Shown: positions 25,736-34,819, numbered from the stretch's first letter. The stretch is 64,000 nucleotides of DNA from Leuconostoc gasicomitatum LMG 18811 (GCF_000196855.1 NC_014319.1:868001-932000); one strand, 5' to 3'. Notes: a model not told the origin generated them from the letters alone. Translations and numbers: made by a program.

Positions 25736-26428
25736 ATGAAGCGACCGGTATTTATAGCATTAGATTTTCCTGATGCAAAAACAACAAGACTTTTCCTCAA
25801 TGATTTTCTTAAAATAGCTGATAAACCTGCAATAAAAATCGGCATGGAATTATTTTTTGCTGAAGGACCAGAATTTGTCCGTGAACTGCACAGACAAGGT
25901 TTTACAATTTTCTTGGATTTGAAACTTTATGATATTCCAACAACAGTTGGTCATGCGGTTGCTAGTATTGCAAAACTAAATGTTCAATACCTGACAGTTC
26001 ATGCTGCCGGTGGTACAAAAATGTTACGACAGGCTGTAGCAAACAAAGGTAAGGAGATGAAATTACTAGCGGTCACGCAATTAACTTCTTTTTCAGAAGC
26101 TGATATGCAGGCAACACAATTAACGTCTTCAAGCATGACGGAAAATGTTATTCATTTAGCTGAATTAGCATATCAATCAGGAATTGATGGGACAATTAGT
26201 GCGCCGTTGGAAGCAGGTTTCATTCAGAAAAAAACGAATGATTCGTTTCTACGTATAACACCGGGAATTCGATTAACTGGTGATTCAACTGATGATCAAA
26301 ATCGCATTACAACACCTGAAAAAGCGCGTGAATTGGGTGCTACCGGCTTAGTTGTCGGTCGTTCCGTTACTAAATCCAATGATCCTGTGGCAGCCTACCA
26401 ACGTGTATTATTAGAATGGAGCAATTAA
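25736..26428 (+). CDS. pyrF: Orotidine 5'-phosphate decarboxylase
   Basis: The 230-residue TIM barrel makes UMP from OMP. The signature FIALDFPD at the start, IKIGMELF, and the catalytic Asp-Lys-Asp array in IFLDLKLYDIPTTVGHA are present, as are TVHAAGG, TPGIRL and ATGLVVGRSVTKS (phosphate loop). AGAAAGGA lies about 12 nt upstream of the ATG. The stop codon directly abuts the pyrE start with no gap. Confidence 0.96.
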   Translation: MKRPVFIALDFPDAKTTRLFLNDFLKIADKPAIKIGMELFFAEGPEFVRELHRQGFTIFLDLKLYDIPTTVGHAVASIAKLNVQYLTVHAAGGTKMLRQAVANKGKEMKLLAVTQLTSFSEADMQATQLTSSSMTENVIHLAELAYQSGIDGTISAPLEAGFIQKKTNDSFLRITPGIRLTGDSTDDQNRITTPEKARELGATGLVVGRSVTKSNDPVAAYQRVLLEWSN

Positions 26429-27061
26429 ATGTTGAATTATGCAGAACAAGTGGCAAATGATTTACTGACAATTGGTGCAGTAAAATTTTCCCCAGAAAAA
26501 CCGTTTACTTGGGCATCAGGTATTAAAAGTCCTATTTATACGGATAATCGCATGACTATTGGTTACCCAAAAGTCCGTCAAAATATTTATGAAGGTTTAG
26601 CAGCATTAATTCAAGAATCATTTGGGGATGTTGAAATTATTGGTGGTGTTGCAACGGCTGGTATTCCTCATGCTGCATGGGTATCTGAGAAATTGAATAA
26701 GCCTATGATTTATGTACGATCGAAGCCAAAAGATCATGGGGCCGGCCGTCAAACAGAGGGAGCAGTTACTACTGGTAAAAAAGTTGTATTAATTGATGAT
26801 TTAATTTCAACGGGAGGATCGGTATTAGCTGCCGTTGAAGCGATACGTAAAGAAGGTGCTAATGTTTTAGGTGTCGTATCAATTTTTTCATATGAATTAT
26901 CTGAAGGACTGACTAATTTTACTAATGCAAAGTTAACTTTTAAATCATTAACAACATACTCTCAATTGGTCGCCACAGCTATTGAGCGTGGTGAATTAAA
27001 CAAATCTCAATTGAAAACACTACAAAATTGGCAACAAAATCCTAACAAATGGCAATTATAA
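26429..27061 (+). CDS. pyrE: Orotate phosphoribosyltransferase
   Basis: The 210-residue type I phosphoribosyltransferase adds PRPP to orotate. The PRPP motif is VVLIDDLISTGGSVLAAVEA (near 126-145); FTWASGIKSPIYTDNR and IGGVATAGIPHAAWVS form the substrate region, and YVRSKPKDHGAGRQTEG is the flexible loop. It is the last gene of the pyr operon, directly joined to pyrF and followed by a strong terminator. Confidence 0.96.
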   Translation: MLNYAEQVANDLLTIGAVKFSPEKPFTWASGIKSPIYTDNRMTIGYPKVRQNIYEGLAALIQESFGDVEIIGGVATAGIPHAAWVSEKLNKPMIYVRSKPKDHGAGRQTEGAVTTGKKVVLIDDLISTGGSVLAAVEAIRKEGANVLGVVSIFSYELSEGLTNFTNAKLTFKSLTTYSQLVATAIERGELNKSQLKTLQNWQQNPNKWQL

Positions 27062-27070
27062 ATGGACACT

Positions 27071-27110
27071 AAAAAATCTTTGGGGAAATGTCCCCAAAGA
27101 TTTTTTGTTT
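27071..27110 (+). terminator. Rho-independent terminator closing the pyr operon
   Basis: AAAAAATCTTTGGGG pairs with CCCCAAAGATTTTTT across a 6-nt loop. The A-rich left arm makes it usable from the opposite side for lexA too. Confidence 0.95.
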
Positions 27111-27752
27111 TTAATAGATTGCATCACGATAGAGGCCGATAACTTTACCTAAAATAGAAACACTTTTAAGAATAATTGGTGCCATTGCGTCATTTTCAGG
27201 TTGTAAACGGAAATGGTCTGCTTCTCGGAAAAAACGTTTAACTGTTGCTTCGTTATCATCATTCATGGCTACCACAACGTCGCCATTATCAGCGTTATCT
27301 TGTTTACGGACAATGACCTTATCACCATCTAAGATACCAATATTGACCATAGAATTGCCACGAACATTTAGCATAAACATGTCACCATCAAATTGCATCA
27401 AATTGTCCGGAATTGGAAAAAATTCAGTGGCTTCTTCTTCAACAGCCAAGATAGGTGTACCAGCAGTAACAAGTCCTAGTACAGGGATACGACCAGGAGT
27501 AATAGATACACCCAATGCTTCTAAACCAGAATCAGTGACTTCAATGGCACGAGCACGTGGTTTTGAGGCATCCTTTAAAAGATAGCCTTTTTTCACTAGC
27601 CGCTCGATGTGACCGTGAATTGTTGAAGAAGAGGACAAACCGACAGCTTCACCAACCTCACGCACCGTAGGTGGATAGCCATTTGTTATTTGTGCTTCAT
27701 GGATAAACCTCAGCACCTGTAGCTGTTTACTTTCTTGAATTTGAATTGTCAT
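27111..27752 (-). CDS. lexA: LexA SOS repressor
   Basis: The 213-residue repressor has the winged-helix domain ([35 protein letters not shown]), the self-cleavage Ala-Gly bond in LVTAGTPI, and the S24 protease dyad: Ser in [11 protein letters not shown] and Lys in EATVKRFF. It represses DNA-damage genes until RecA* triggers autocleavage. AAGGA lies about 14 nt upstream of the ATG. Its promoter carries an SOS box at 27823-27836, so it is autoregulated. It is convergent with pyrE across a shared terminator and divergent from yneF. Confidence 0.95.
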   Translation of the reverse strand: MTIQIQESKQLQVLRFIHEAQITNGYPPTVREVGEAVGLSSSSTIHGHIERLVKKGYLLKDASKPRARAIEVTDSGLEALGVSITPGRIPVLGLVTAGTPILAVEEEATEFFPIPDNLMQFDGDMFMLNVRGNSMVNIGILDGDKVIVRKQDNADNGDVVVAMNDDNEATVKRFFREADHFRLQPENDAMAPIILKSVSILGKVIGLYRDAIY

Positions 27753-27796
27753 TTTTGGATTTCATTCCTTAATACTACTCGATTTAATATGTACTA

Positions 27797-27836
27797 ATTA
27801 TAACGAAAAGCTAAAGATAAATCAAACATTTGTTCG
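27797..27836 (-). promoter_or_regulatory. lexA promoter with SOS box
   Basis: On the minus strand TTTGAT (27821-27826), 18 nt, TATAAT (27797-27802). The SOS box CGAACAAATGTTTG (27823-27836) fits the CGAAC-N4-GTTCG rule with one change in the last positions and overlaps the -35 box. Confidence 0.88.
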
Positions 27837-28023
27837 TTTTTTTAGGTTTTAATAACTTATTTACTAAAAACATTTATCATTTCTTTAAAAGTACGTCTAA
27901 TTTCAAGGGAAATCTGTGGATAATATTGTTGAAAGTCAGAGGTTAGTATTGGCAGAAATTTTGACGTCATTATTTTGTACTTTATGCTATAATTAATCTT
28001 AGAAATTTATTAAGGGGAAGACT

Positions 28024-28263
28024 ATGACTTTAAATATTGGACTCGTCATCTTGATTGCAGTTTTGACTTTAATTATTGGATTGGCGGCTGGATTCTTCTT
28101 AGCACGGAACTCAATGAAGAGTTATTTAGCAAAAAATCCACCAATTTCAGAAGAAATGATGAAGTCAATGATGATGTCAATGGGTCAAAAGCCATCACAA
28201 AAGAAATTAAATCAAATGATGGCTCAGATGAAGCAACAAAGCGAACAAGCGCAAAAAAAATAA
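28024..28263 (+). CDS. yneF: YneF family small membrane protein (UPF0154)
   Basis: The 79-residue protein has one N-terminal membrane helix ([20 protein letters not shown]), then [20 protein letters not shown] and [17 protein letters not shown], which are the conserved UPF0154/YneF features. The tail is cytoplasmic and basic. The function is unknown in general. It has its own extended -10 promoter (TGCTATAAT about 27 nt upstream of the ATG) and an AAGGGGAAG site. Its stop codon lies inside a terminator shared with plsC. Confidence 0.88.
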   Translation: MTLNIGLVILIAVLTLIIGLAAGFFLARNSMKSYLAKNPPISEEMMKSMMMSMGQKPSQKKLNQMMAQMKQQSEQAQKK

Positions 28264-28285
28264 GCCTTAATGGCTTATTTTTTTT
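28253..28285. terminator. Bidirectional terminator inside two gene ends
   Basis: AAAAAAAATAAGCC pairs with GGCTTATTTTTTTT. It contains the stop codons of both yneF (28261-28263) and the convergent acyltransferase gene (28275-28277). Confidence 0.88.
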
Positions 28286-28910
28286 CACGTTTAGGATCGA
28301 CATAAACGAAGGTAGGATCTACCTCATGATCTAGCTGATCAAAAGCGTCTTGAATCATCTGTGTATATTTGGCAATGTTTTCTTTATTTAACCTGTCTTT
28401 ACGGTCTATTATAATCGGTTCACCGAAATTAATGGTGGTATTGTTTCGCTTAAACAGCTGTCCAAAGGATACTGGTCCTTGGTATACAGCGGGAACAATC
28501 GCTTTTCCTGACATCTTTGCGATCAATAAAGAACCTGATTTTAATTCATCATTGTGTCTGGAACCAGAAGGAAACATGATAAGTGAACGATTGCCGTGCT
28601 TTAATTCGTTCACTGGTATTTTGATAACACTCGGGCCAACATTTTCTCTATCAACCGGGAATGCACCAGCAGATTTAATGAGCCAAGCAAGTGGTGGAAA
28701 TTTAAAAAGTTCAATTTTAGCCATAAAAATAAAATGTTTTGGGTAGGCAGCAACTGCATACCAAACGGGATCCCACCATGTACGATGTGGTCCGACCAAA
28801 ACATAGTTATCATCAGTAGGTATACGATTTCGATTCATATACTTGATTCGCCCATTTACTGTCCACATTAGGCCAATAGCTACACCGCGCAAAAAATCAT
28901 AAAATTTCAT
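28275..28910 (-). CDS. plsC: 1-acyl-sn-glycerol-3-phosphate acyltransferase (PlsC family)
   Basis: The 211-residue acyltransferase has the catalytic HxxxxD box in GPHRTWWDPVW (His42, Asp47), AFPVDRENVG and the phosphate-binding FPSGSRH, then IVPAVYQGP; these are the four PlsC blocks in order. It acylates lysophosphatidic acid to phosphatidic acid at the membrane face. GAGGTGA lies 6 nt before the ATG. It is divergent from trmN6 with 58 nt between them. Confidence 0.88.
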   Translation of the reverse strand: MKFYDFLRGVAIGLMWTVNGRIKYMNRNRIPTDDNYVLVGPHRTWWDPVWYAVAAYPKHFIFMAKIELFKFPPLAWLIKSAGAFPVDRENVGPSVIKIPVNELKHGNRSLIMFPSGSRHNDELKSGSLLIAKMSGKAIVPAVYQGPVSFGQLFKRNNTTINFGEPIIIDRKDRLNKENIAKYTQMIQDAFDQLDHEVDPTFVYVDPKREKK

Positions 28911-28968
28911 TATTAGTCACCTCATAAACTACCTTAACTATTTTACACGATAAAGCGAGAAAAAAACA

Positions 28969-29730
28969 ATGATTGAACCAATTCTTAATACAGGTGAGCG
29001 TATTGATGGCTTACCATCACAAAATATTCATATTATCCAAAATCCGGATATGTTTGCATACTCACTAGATGCAATTTTATTAGCACATTTTGCTGATGTT
29101 AAAGGAAAAGGGCGTGGATTGACCGTGGATCTGGGTGCTGGTACAGGTGCTGTTGGTTTATTCTATGCACCAAAAGTTGCGGGTCTGATTAAGTTAGTGG
29201 AAATTCAGCCAGAACTAGCCGAAATGGCCAAAAGAAGTATTGCAATGAATGGGTTACAGGATCGTGTTAGTGTCTTACAGTCAGATATGAAGGCTATATT
29301 TGATGATATTCAACCAGGTTCAGCAGAAACCGTTTTGTCGAATCCGCCATATTTCCCATTAAATAATACAACAAAAACAAATCAAGATGAACATTATGAA
29401 TTGGCGCGTCACGAATTGACGATAGATTTGCCAGGATTAGCCCAAGTTGCCAATAAATTACTTAAAAATAATGGCAAATTTTATATGGTTCATCGACCAG
29501 AACGATTGGCTGATATCTTTTCAGCATTTTCAGCACGAAAACTAATGATTAAGCGCATACAATTTGTCTATGGTAAATCTGATCGAGAAGCGAATATGGT
29601 ACTTATTGAGGCAATAAAAGCTGGACGTTTAGGCGGTGTTCGCATTATGCCACCAATTGTGGCTTATACACAAACAAATGAATATACAAATCAGGTACAA
29701 AATATTTTATATGGGCAATCATGGGTATGA
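28969..29730 (+). CDS. TrmN6-like methyltransferase (tRNA1(Val) A37 N6 type)
   Basis: The 253-residue class I methyltransferase has the SAM motif VDLGAGTGAVGLFYA (near 47-61) and the N6-adenine motif SNPPYFPLN near 122-130. It begins with LNTGERIDGLPSQNIHIIQN, as in the TrmN6/YfiC/YabB group, which modifies tRNA adenine next to the anticodon. Its pairing with a downstream GIY-YIG gene repeats the yabB-yazA arrangement of Bacillus. GCGAGAAAAA precedes the ATG. Confidence 0.85.
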   Translation: MIEPILNTGERIDGLPSQNIHIIQNPDMFAYSLDAILLAHFADVKGKGRGLTVDLGAGTGAVGLFYAPKVAGLIKLVEIQPELAEMAKRSIAMNGLQDRVSVLQSDMKAIFDDIQPGSAETVLSNPPYFPLNNTTKTNQDEHYELARHELTIDLPGLAQVANKLLKNNGKFYMVHRPERLADIFSAFSARKLMIKRIQFVYGKSDREANMVLIEAIKAGRLGGVRIMPPIVAYTQTNEYTNQVQNILYGQSWV

Positions 29731-30008
29731 TAAAACCATATTACTTTTACGTCTTATATACGGCTGATGGTTATTTTTATGCTGGCTTTACCGATGACGT
29801 TCAACGCCGATTTAAGACACATCAAGTGCGTAAAGGGGCGAAGTTTACACGTGTCAAGTCAAGACATCCTTTACAATTAATTTATGATGCACAGTTTGAT
29901 ACAAAAAGTGACGCGCTACGAGCCGAAGCAAACTTTAAAAAACTGACCAGAAAAAACAAAGAGAAATTTTTGATAGCGCATCAGGTTAATGAAAAAATTT
30001 GGATCTAA
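29727..30008 (+). CDS. GIY-YIG domain protein (YazA/UPF0213 type)
   Basis: The roughly 93-residue single-domain protein reads YYFYVLYTADGYFYAGFTDD (GIY-YIG equivalent), RRFKTHQVRKGAKFTRVKSR and ALRAEANFKKLTRKNKEKFL, which is the YazA/UPF0213 layout. These are small putative endonucleases of unclear role. I place the start at ATG 29727, which overlaps the previous stop as ATGA; an ATG two codons earlier (29721) is equally possible. It is coupled to the methyltransferase gene. Confidence 0.85.
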   Translation: MIKPYYFYVLYTADGYFYAGFTDDVQRRFKTHQVRKGAKFTRVKSRHPLQLIYDAQFDTKSDALRAEANFKKLTRKNKEKFLIAHQVNEKIWI

Positions 30009-30047
30009 TAGCTTGCAATACTGTTAATTATTTCGTATAATAATAGC

Positions 30048-30152
30048 TGTTGTTATTAGCAACAAATACACACGGCAAACAAGTTCACATAGGTGCAGAA
30101 ATGTCATTGTGAATGTCGAATTTGTCGGCGGAAAAACCTAGGAGACCATATC
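30048..30152 (+). promoter_or_regulatory. Structured 5' leader of rpsB
   Basis: After a TATAAT box near 30036-30041 about 105 nt precede rpsB. They can form GTTG/CAAC and a longer TTCACA/TGTGAA hairpin (about 30084-30115). S2 autoregulates its operon in other bacteria; a similar control here is inferred. Confidence 0.4.
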
Positions 30153-30929
30153 ATGGCAGTTATTTCAATGAAAGAACTCCTCGAAGCAGGAGTACACTTT
30201 GGGCACCAAACACGTCGTTGGGACCCAAAAATGGATGAATACATCTTTACAGAACGTAATGGTATTCATATCATCGATTTACAAAAGACAGTTAAGCTTG
30301 TTGATGAAGCTTATAACTTTGTCCGTAATGCATCAACAGATGATGCCAACTTTTTGTTTGTTGGTACAAAGAAACAAGCATCAGATGCTATTGCTGAAGA
30401 AGCAACACGTGCTGGTCAATATTTCATCAACCATCGCTGGTTGGGTGGCACTTTGACTAACTGGAATACAATTAAGACACGTATCCAACGTTTGAAGGAT
30501 TTGGAAGTTATGGCCGAAGACGGCACTTTCGAACAATTACCTAAAAAAGAAGTTGTTTTGCTAAACAAGCAACGTGAAAAGTTGGATAAGTTTTTGGGTG
30601 GTGTTAAAGATATGCCTGGTTTACCAGATGTATTGTTTGTTGTTGACCCTAAGAAGGAAGAAATAGCTGTTAAGGAAGCAAACATGTTAAACATTCCTGT
30701 TGTGGCTATGATTGACACAAATGCTAACCCTGAAGTTGTTGATGTTAAGATTCCTGCCAATGATGATGCTATTCGTGCAGTTCGTTTAATCACTGCTAAG
30801 ATGGCTGATGCTATTATTGAAGGTCGTCAAGGACAAGATTCAGCGCCTGAAGATGCTTTTGTAGCTGGAAATGAAAACACAGAATCAATTGAAGAAATCA
30901 CTAATATCGTTGAAGAAGGCAATAATTAA
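30153..30929 (+). CDS. rpsB: 30S ribosomal protein S2
   Basis: The 258-residue protein carries the S2 signatures [67 protein letters not shown] and [13 protein letters not shown]. It has an acidic C-terminal tail ([18 protein letters not shown]). CTAGGAGA lies 7-9 nt before ATG 30153; the frame is open from 30093 but the extra part has no family match. It heads the usual rpsB-tsf-pyrH-frr translation block. Confidence 0.97.
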   Translation: MAVISMKELLEAGVHFGHQTRRWDPKMDEYIFTERNGIHIIDLQKTVKLVDEAYNFVRNASTDDANFLFVGTKKQASDAIAEEATRAGQYFINHRWLGGTLTNWNTIKTRIQRLKDLEVMAEDGTFEQLPKKEVVLLNKQREKLDKFLGGVKDMPGLPDVLFVVDPKKEEIAVKEANMLNIPVVAMIDTNANPEVVDVKIPANDDAIRAVRLITAKMADAIIEGRQGQDSAPEDAFVAGNENTESIEEITNIVEEGNN

Positions 30930-30938
30930 TATTTGAAT

Positions 30939-30994
30939 GACAAATGCCGTTCCTGCGGACCTGTTTGGGATGCGGATTGGCATTTTTATTTGTC
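30939..30994 (+). terminator. Imperfect hairpin with T-rich tail between rpsB and tsf
   Basis: AAATGCC pairs with GGCATTT and the inner CCG/CGG and TCC/GGA segments extend the stem; TTTTTATTT follows. It is probably a partial terminator setting the S2 to EF-Ts ratio. A TGTTATAAT promoter element follows before tsf. Confidence 0.55.
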
Positions 30995-31053
30995 CGAAAC
31001 GTGTAAAAAGCATGTTATAATGAAAACATAAATATTTTTAGAGGAGCAATATA

Positions 31054-31929
31054 ATGGCAATTACTGCTGCACAAGTAAAAGAATTACGTGATAAGACATC
31101 TGTTGGTATGATGGATGCAAAGAAGGCTTTGGTTGAAGCTGATGGTGACTTGGAAAAAGCAATTGACTTGCTTCGTGAAAAGGGTATGGCTAAGGCTGCT
31201 AAAAAAGGTGACCGCGTTGCTGCCGAAGGTATGACATACGTTGCTGTTGATGGCAATAAAGCAGCTATTATCGAATTGAACTCAGAAACTGATTTCGTTG
31301 CGGGAAACGCTGAATTTAATGACTTGTTAAAGGCTGTTGCAAATGCAATCGTTGAATTTACGCCTGCAGATGTTGAATCTGCATTGGCTTTGGAAGTAAA
31401 AGCTGGCCAAACTTTGAATGATATGATTGTTGGAACAACACAAATCACTGGTGAAAAGATTACTTTACGTCGTTTCTCAGTTGTTGAAAAATCAGAATCT
31501 GAAAATTTTGGTGCTTATTCGCATTTGGCAGGATCAATTTCGTCATTAGTTGTCGTTGAGGGTGCCTCAGAAGCAGCAGCAAAAGATATCGCGATGCATG
31601 TTGCAGCTATTGCACCACAATATGTTTCAGATGATGAAGTACCTACAGAAGTTGTTGAGCGAGAAAAAGCTGTGCAACTTGCATCTGAAGATTTAGCTGG
31701 TAAGCCTGACAATATCAAAGAAAAGATGGTCGAAGGACGTATTAAAAAGTTCTTGGCTGAAATTTCATTGTTGGATCAAGCGTTTGTTAAGAATGGTGAC
31801 CAAACTGTTGCACAATTTATTGCATCACAAAATGGCTCGGTAAAATCATTTGTACGTTACCAAGTGGGTGATGGCATTGAAAAGAAAGTGACTGATTTGG
31901 CTGAAGAAGTTGCTAAACAATTAGGGTAA
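31054..31929 (+). CDS. tsf: Elongation factor Ts
   Basis: The 291-residue nucleotide-exchange factor for EF-Tu begins with the UBA-like domain ([40 protein letters not shown]) and continues with the core [11 protein letters not shown], then [14 protein letters not shown] and the C-terminal [26 protein letters not shown] lies 8-9 nt before the ATG, and an extended -10 lies upstream in the rpsB-tsf gap. A terminator follows. Confidence 0.97.
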   Translation: MAITAAQVKELRDKTSVGMMDAKKALVEADGDLEKAIDLLREKGMAKAAKKGDRVAAEGMTYVAVDGNKAAIIELNSETDFVAGNAEFNDLLKAVANAIVEFTPADVESALALEVKAGQTLNDMIVGTTQITGEKITLRRFSVVEKSESENFGAYSHLAGSISSLVVVEGASEAAAKDIAMHVAAIAPQYVSDDEVPTEVVEREKAVQLASEDLAGKPDNIKEKMVEGRIKKFLAEISLLDQAFVKNGDQTVAQFIASQNGSVKSFVRYQVGDGIEKKVTDLAEEVAKQLG

Positions 31930-31937
31930 TAAATATT

Positions 31938-31972
31938 AAAAGTGCGTTATATCATCATAACGTACTTTTTTT
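31938..31972 (+). terminator. Rho-independent terminator of tsf
   Basis: AAAAGTGCGTTAT pairs with ATAACGTACTTTT followed by more T. Confidence 0.92.
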
Positions 31973-32020
31973 GCGATATATTTTTGGTATAATTGATTAG
32001 CATAGAAAATGAGGTAAATC

Positions 32021-32746
32021 ATGTCGAGTATGAAATATAAACGTGTTTTGATGAAACTTTCTGGTGAAGCATTGGCTGGAGAAAAAGGGCAAGGTATTGA
32101 TCTTGAAACAGTTTCTGAAATTGCACAAGATTTAAAAGAAGTCCATGATCTAGGAACACAAATTGCAATTGTTGTTGGTGGTGGTAATTTATGGCGTGGC
32201 GAACCAGCTTCAAAAGTTGGTATGGAACGGTCACGTGCAGATTATACAGGCATGCTTGGTACAACGATGAACGCTCTCGTGTTGCAAGATGCATTGGAAC
32301 GCGCTGGTGTTGACACACGTGTTCAAACAGCGATTACCATGCAACAAATTGCTGAGCCATATATTCGTGGTCGTGCTATTCGGCATTTGGAAAAAGGCAG
32401 AATTGTTATTTTTGCGGCTGGGACAGGTTCACCTTATTTTTCAACAGATACAACAGCTGCATTACGAGCAAATGAAATTAACGCAGATGCTATTTTGATG
32501 GGTAAAAATGGTGTTGATGGCATCTATGATTCGGACCCTAATAAAAATGCAAATGCTGTTAAGTATACCGAATTAACGCATTTGGAAATTTTGCAAAAAG
32601 GATTGAAAGTGATGGATTCAACAGCTAGTTCACTATCAATGGACAATAATATGCCACTCGTCGTATTTAACTTAAACACACCAGGGAATTTAAAACGTGT
32701 TGTACTGGGTGAAAATATTGGGACAACGGTTACAGGAGGAAAATAA
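32021..32746 (+). CDS. pyrH: UMP kinase
   Basis: The 241-residue amino-acid-kinase-fold enzyme phosphorylates UMP to UDP. It has [70 protein letters not shown] and [12 protein letters not shown], all in the canonical order. GAGGTAA lies 4-5 nt before the first ATG; a second in-frame ATG three codons on (32030) is possible. It overlaps frr by one nucleotide. It links pyrimidine synthesis (18-27 kb) to nucleic-acid precursors. Confidence 0.96.
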   Translation: MSSMKYKRVLMKLSGEALAGEKGQGIDLETVSEIAQDLKEVHDLGTQIAIVVGGGNLWRGEPASKVGMERSRADYTGMLGTTMNALVLQDALERAGVDTRVQTAITMQQIAEPYIRGRAIRHLEKGRIVIFAAGTGSPYFSTDTTAALRANEINADAILMGKNGVDGIYDSDPNKNANAVKYTELTHLEILQKGLKVMDSTASSLSMDNNMPLVVFNLNTPGNLKRVVLGENIGTTVTGGK

Positions 32747-33291
32747 TGGCTTTTAACTTAACAGACGCTAAAACACGTATGCAGGGTGCTCAAGATGCTT
32801 TAAAACGTGAATTAGGTAGCATTCGTACAGGACGCGCTAATCCGCACATTTTAGATCGTATCGAAGTAGAATATTATGGTGCAATGACACCTTTAAAGCA
32901 AGTTGCTTCGATTTCTGTTCCTGAAGCGCGCATTTTATTGATTACACCATTTGATAAGTCAGCTTTAGAAGAAATTGTTCGGGCGATTAACATGTCTGAT
33001 TTGGGTCTTAATCCAGCTTCCGACGGAAATATTGTACGTTTGGCAATTCCTCAAATGACGGAAGAAGGTCGTAAAGATCTAGCTAAGCAAGTAAAAGCTG
33101 AGGCGGAAAAAGCAAAAGTTTCTATTCGAAATGTTCGTCGCGATGCAATGGATACGGTCAAAAAAGATAAAGAATTACCTGAAGATGACGTTCGAAATGC
33201 TGAAGATGATGTTCAGAAGTTGACTGATGATAATATCAAGGCAATTGACGTCATTGCAGCCGAGAAAGAAAAAGAATTGTTGACAATTTGA
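32746..33291 (+). CDS. frr: Ribosome recycling factor
   Basis: The 181-residue protein shows ELGSIRTGRANPHILDRIEV, YYGAMTPLKQVASISVPEAR, NPASDGNIVRLAIPQMTEE and RNVRRDAMDTVKKDK, which are the RRF three-helix bundle and hinge. It splits post-termination ribosomes with EF-G. GGAGG lies at the end of pyrH, and TAATG joins the two genes, so they are translationally coupled. Confidence 0.97.
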   Translation: MAFNLTDAKTRMQGAQDALKRELGSIRTGRANPHILDRIEVEYYGAMTPLKQVASISVPEARILLITPFDKSALEEIVRAINMSDLGLNPASDGNIVRLAIPQMTEEGRKDLAKQVKAEAEKAKVSIRNVRRDAMDTVKKDKELPEDDVRNAEDDVQKLTDDNIKAIDVIAAEKEKELLTI

Positions 33292-33332
33292 AAATTTTTA
33301 GTGGCAGACATAGTGTTATACTAAATGATCAT

Positions 33333-33361
33333 AAAAACTTGACGATGGGTCAAGTTTTTTT
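33333..33361 (+). terminator. Rho-independent terminator of frr
   Basis: AAACTTGAC pairs with GTCAAGTTT across GATGG, followed by TTTT. Confidence 0.92.
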
Positions 33362-33379
33362 ATTTGGAGGATATTTATT

Positions 33380-34519
33380 GTGCGTAGGTACTTGAGATAT
33401 TGGCGCGAAACGTTTAATTTTAGGGGTGGCGCTTATCGCTTAGACTATTGGCTGGTTCAGGCTGTTAACAACCTGATTTTTGCCCTGATAATTTTTATTG
33501 TTGGTACTATTTTTAATGAGTGGACGTTATCAAGTCATATTTCTTCAATATTTAGTCTACTAATATTTGTACCAAACATATCCCTATTTATTCGTCGATT
33601 ACGAGATTCAGGTTTACCTCAGCAAATTATAGCAATAATATTATTTAGTCCATTTTTAATTGGTATTTTTAGTGGCATTACTGTTGCACTCGGTTTATTG
33701 ATTGCTGTACCGGTTCTATTGTTGCTATATTTAAGTGGTATAATTTACTTGCTCCTTCGACGTTCAGCATATTGGACACCATATTTAAACGTACAACAAA
33801 AAATAAATTATACTATTGTCTTTGTTACCATCATTGTGCTGATAATTGGATTACAAATTTTTACTATCAAAAAACAAATGACTGGTATTAATAATATATG
33901 GCAAAAAGCGCTAAAACAACAAGTCCAGCAAACACAACGTGAATCAGAATTGATTGATAAGTCGGCTAGTAGTCAAACAAATATTGAATCAAGTTTATCC
34001 AGTGTCTTGTCTAGTGCTGCGTCTGATACTCATCATTTAGAAAAAGCTCAAAAACCAATACCTGACATTTCAGTTAAAGCATTGCCAGATGATAAAGTAG
34101 CTGCTAGTTATCGTAATTTACCTGAGATGCGATTGGGAGATAATGATTTTGGGACTTTCACGGTTCAAGGTCACTGGGAACAAGACAGTTCAACACTACA
34201 ATGGTTTTTAAGCATACAAGAACAACATGTGCTGATTTTGACCAGCACAATGGGACAAGGGTTCGGCGTTGATATATCTAGCTTGCCATTTGAAAAAATT
34301 GTTGGGCAAAGTTATTTTCAGTTAAAACAGCAGGGTGATTTACAAGTTTGGCGTATTGATGGTACATATAAAGAGCCCACAACGGATCAAATTAAAGCAA
34401 TGAGTTATTTGGAATGGCATATGCCAGATGGTCATATTCGTGTGATGTATTTAATTTCTCAGTCGAAACCGTTGCTAAATACAATAATTAATTCCGTAGC
34501 AACAACGTACAGTCAATGA
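33380..34519 (+). CDS. DUF805 membrane protein with a large C-terminal extracytoplasmic domain
   Basis: The 379-residue protein starts like DUF805 proteins (YWRETFNFRGGAYRLDYWLV; SLFIRRLRDSGLP) with four hydrophobic segments (about 28-48, 54-72, 82-118, 140-162). After residue 165 come a polar Ser/Gln-rich linker and a folded-looking domain of about 150 residues (MRLGDNDFGTFTVQGHWEQD and beyond) that I do not recognise. Most DUF805 proteins end after the membrane part, so the C-terminal domain is unusual. The start is GTG at 33380 with GGAGG about 9 nt upstream. It stands alone between a terminator and a T-box. Confidence 0.75.
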   Translation: MRRYLRYWRETFNFRGGAYRLDYWLVQAVNNLIFALIIFIVGTIFNEWTLSSHISSIFSLLIFVPNISLFIRRLRDSGLPQQIIAIILFSPFLIGIFSGITVALGLLIAVPVLLLLYLSGIIYLLLRRSAYWTPYLNVQQKINYTIVFVTIIVLIIGLQIFTIKKQMTGINNIWQKALKQQVQQTQRESELIDKSASSQTNIESSLSSVLSSAASDTHHLEKAQKPIPDISVKALPDDKVAASYRNLPEMRLGDNDFGTFTVQGHWEQDSSTLQWFLSIQEQHVLILTSTMGQGFGVDISSLPFEKIVGQSYFQLKQQGDLQVWRIDGTYKEPTTDQIKAMSYLEWHMPDGHIRVMYLISQSKPLLNTIINSVATTYSQ

Positions 34520-34540
34520 CTTATAAATAAGATGAAACAC

Positions 34541-34728
34541 TTGACGTTTTAAGAGTTGCAGTGCATAATAAATATATTCAGTTTACTAACTAAGATATCA
34601 TGTGGCGATGATGGAGTGCGTAAACAAATCAAGTGTCGGGAATTTTTTCCGGAAATCAGGTGGAACCGCGTGTAAGCGTCCTGATGTCAATTATTTTGAC
34701 ATTGGAACGGATTATGGGCGGTTTTTTA
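34541..34728 (+). promoter_or_regulatory. Glycine-type T-box leader, separated from glyQS
   Basis: The promoter is TTGACG (34541-34546), 17 nt, CATAAT (34564-34569). The T-box sequence AGGTGGAACCGCG lies at 34658-34670 and the terminator arm GGATTATGGGCGGTTTTTT ends at 34728. A compact stem I is closed by GTTTAC (34581-34586) and GTAAAC (34620-34625) and contains Gly triplets GGC (34604-34606) and GGA (34613-34615). Only about 95 nt lie between start and T-box. The gene next downstream is satD-like, and glyQ follows 1.3 kb later. Confidence 0.75.
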
Positions 34729-34819
34729 GTGTCGGAAAGGGAAAATAACACACAGTATTTTTTAAAAGGTATGTGATTTTTATTTAAAAATATATCATTT
34801 CAATATTCCTTTTAAAATA

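Noticed and set aside
31038-31448. Long minus-strand frames inside tsf and other Ala-rich genes
   Set aside because: Mirror frames caused by codon bias of highly expressed genes; low-complexity Ser/Ala products.
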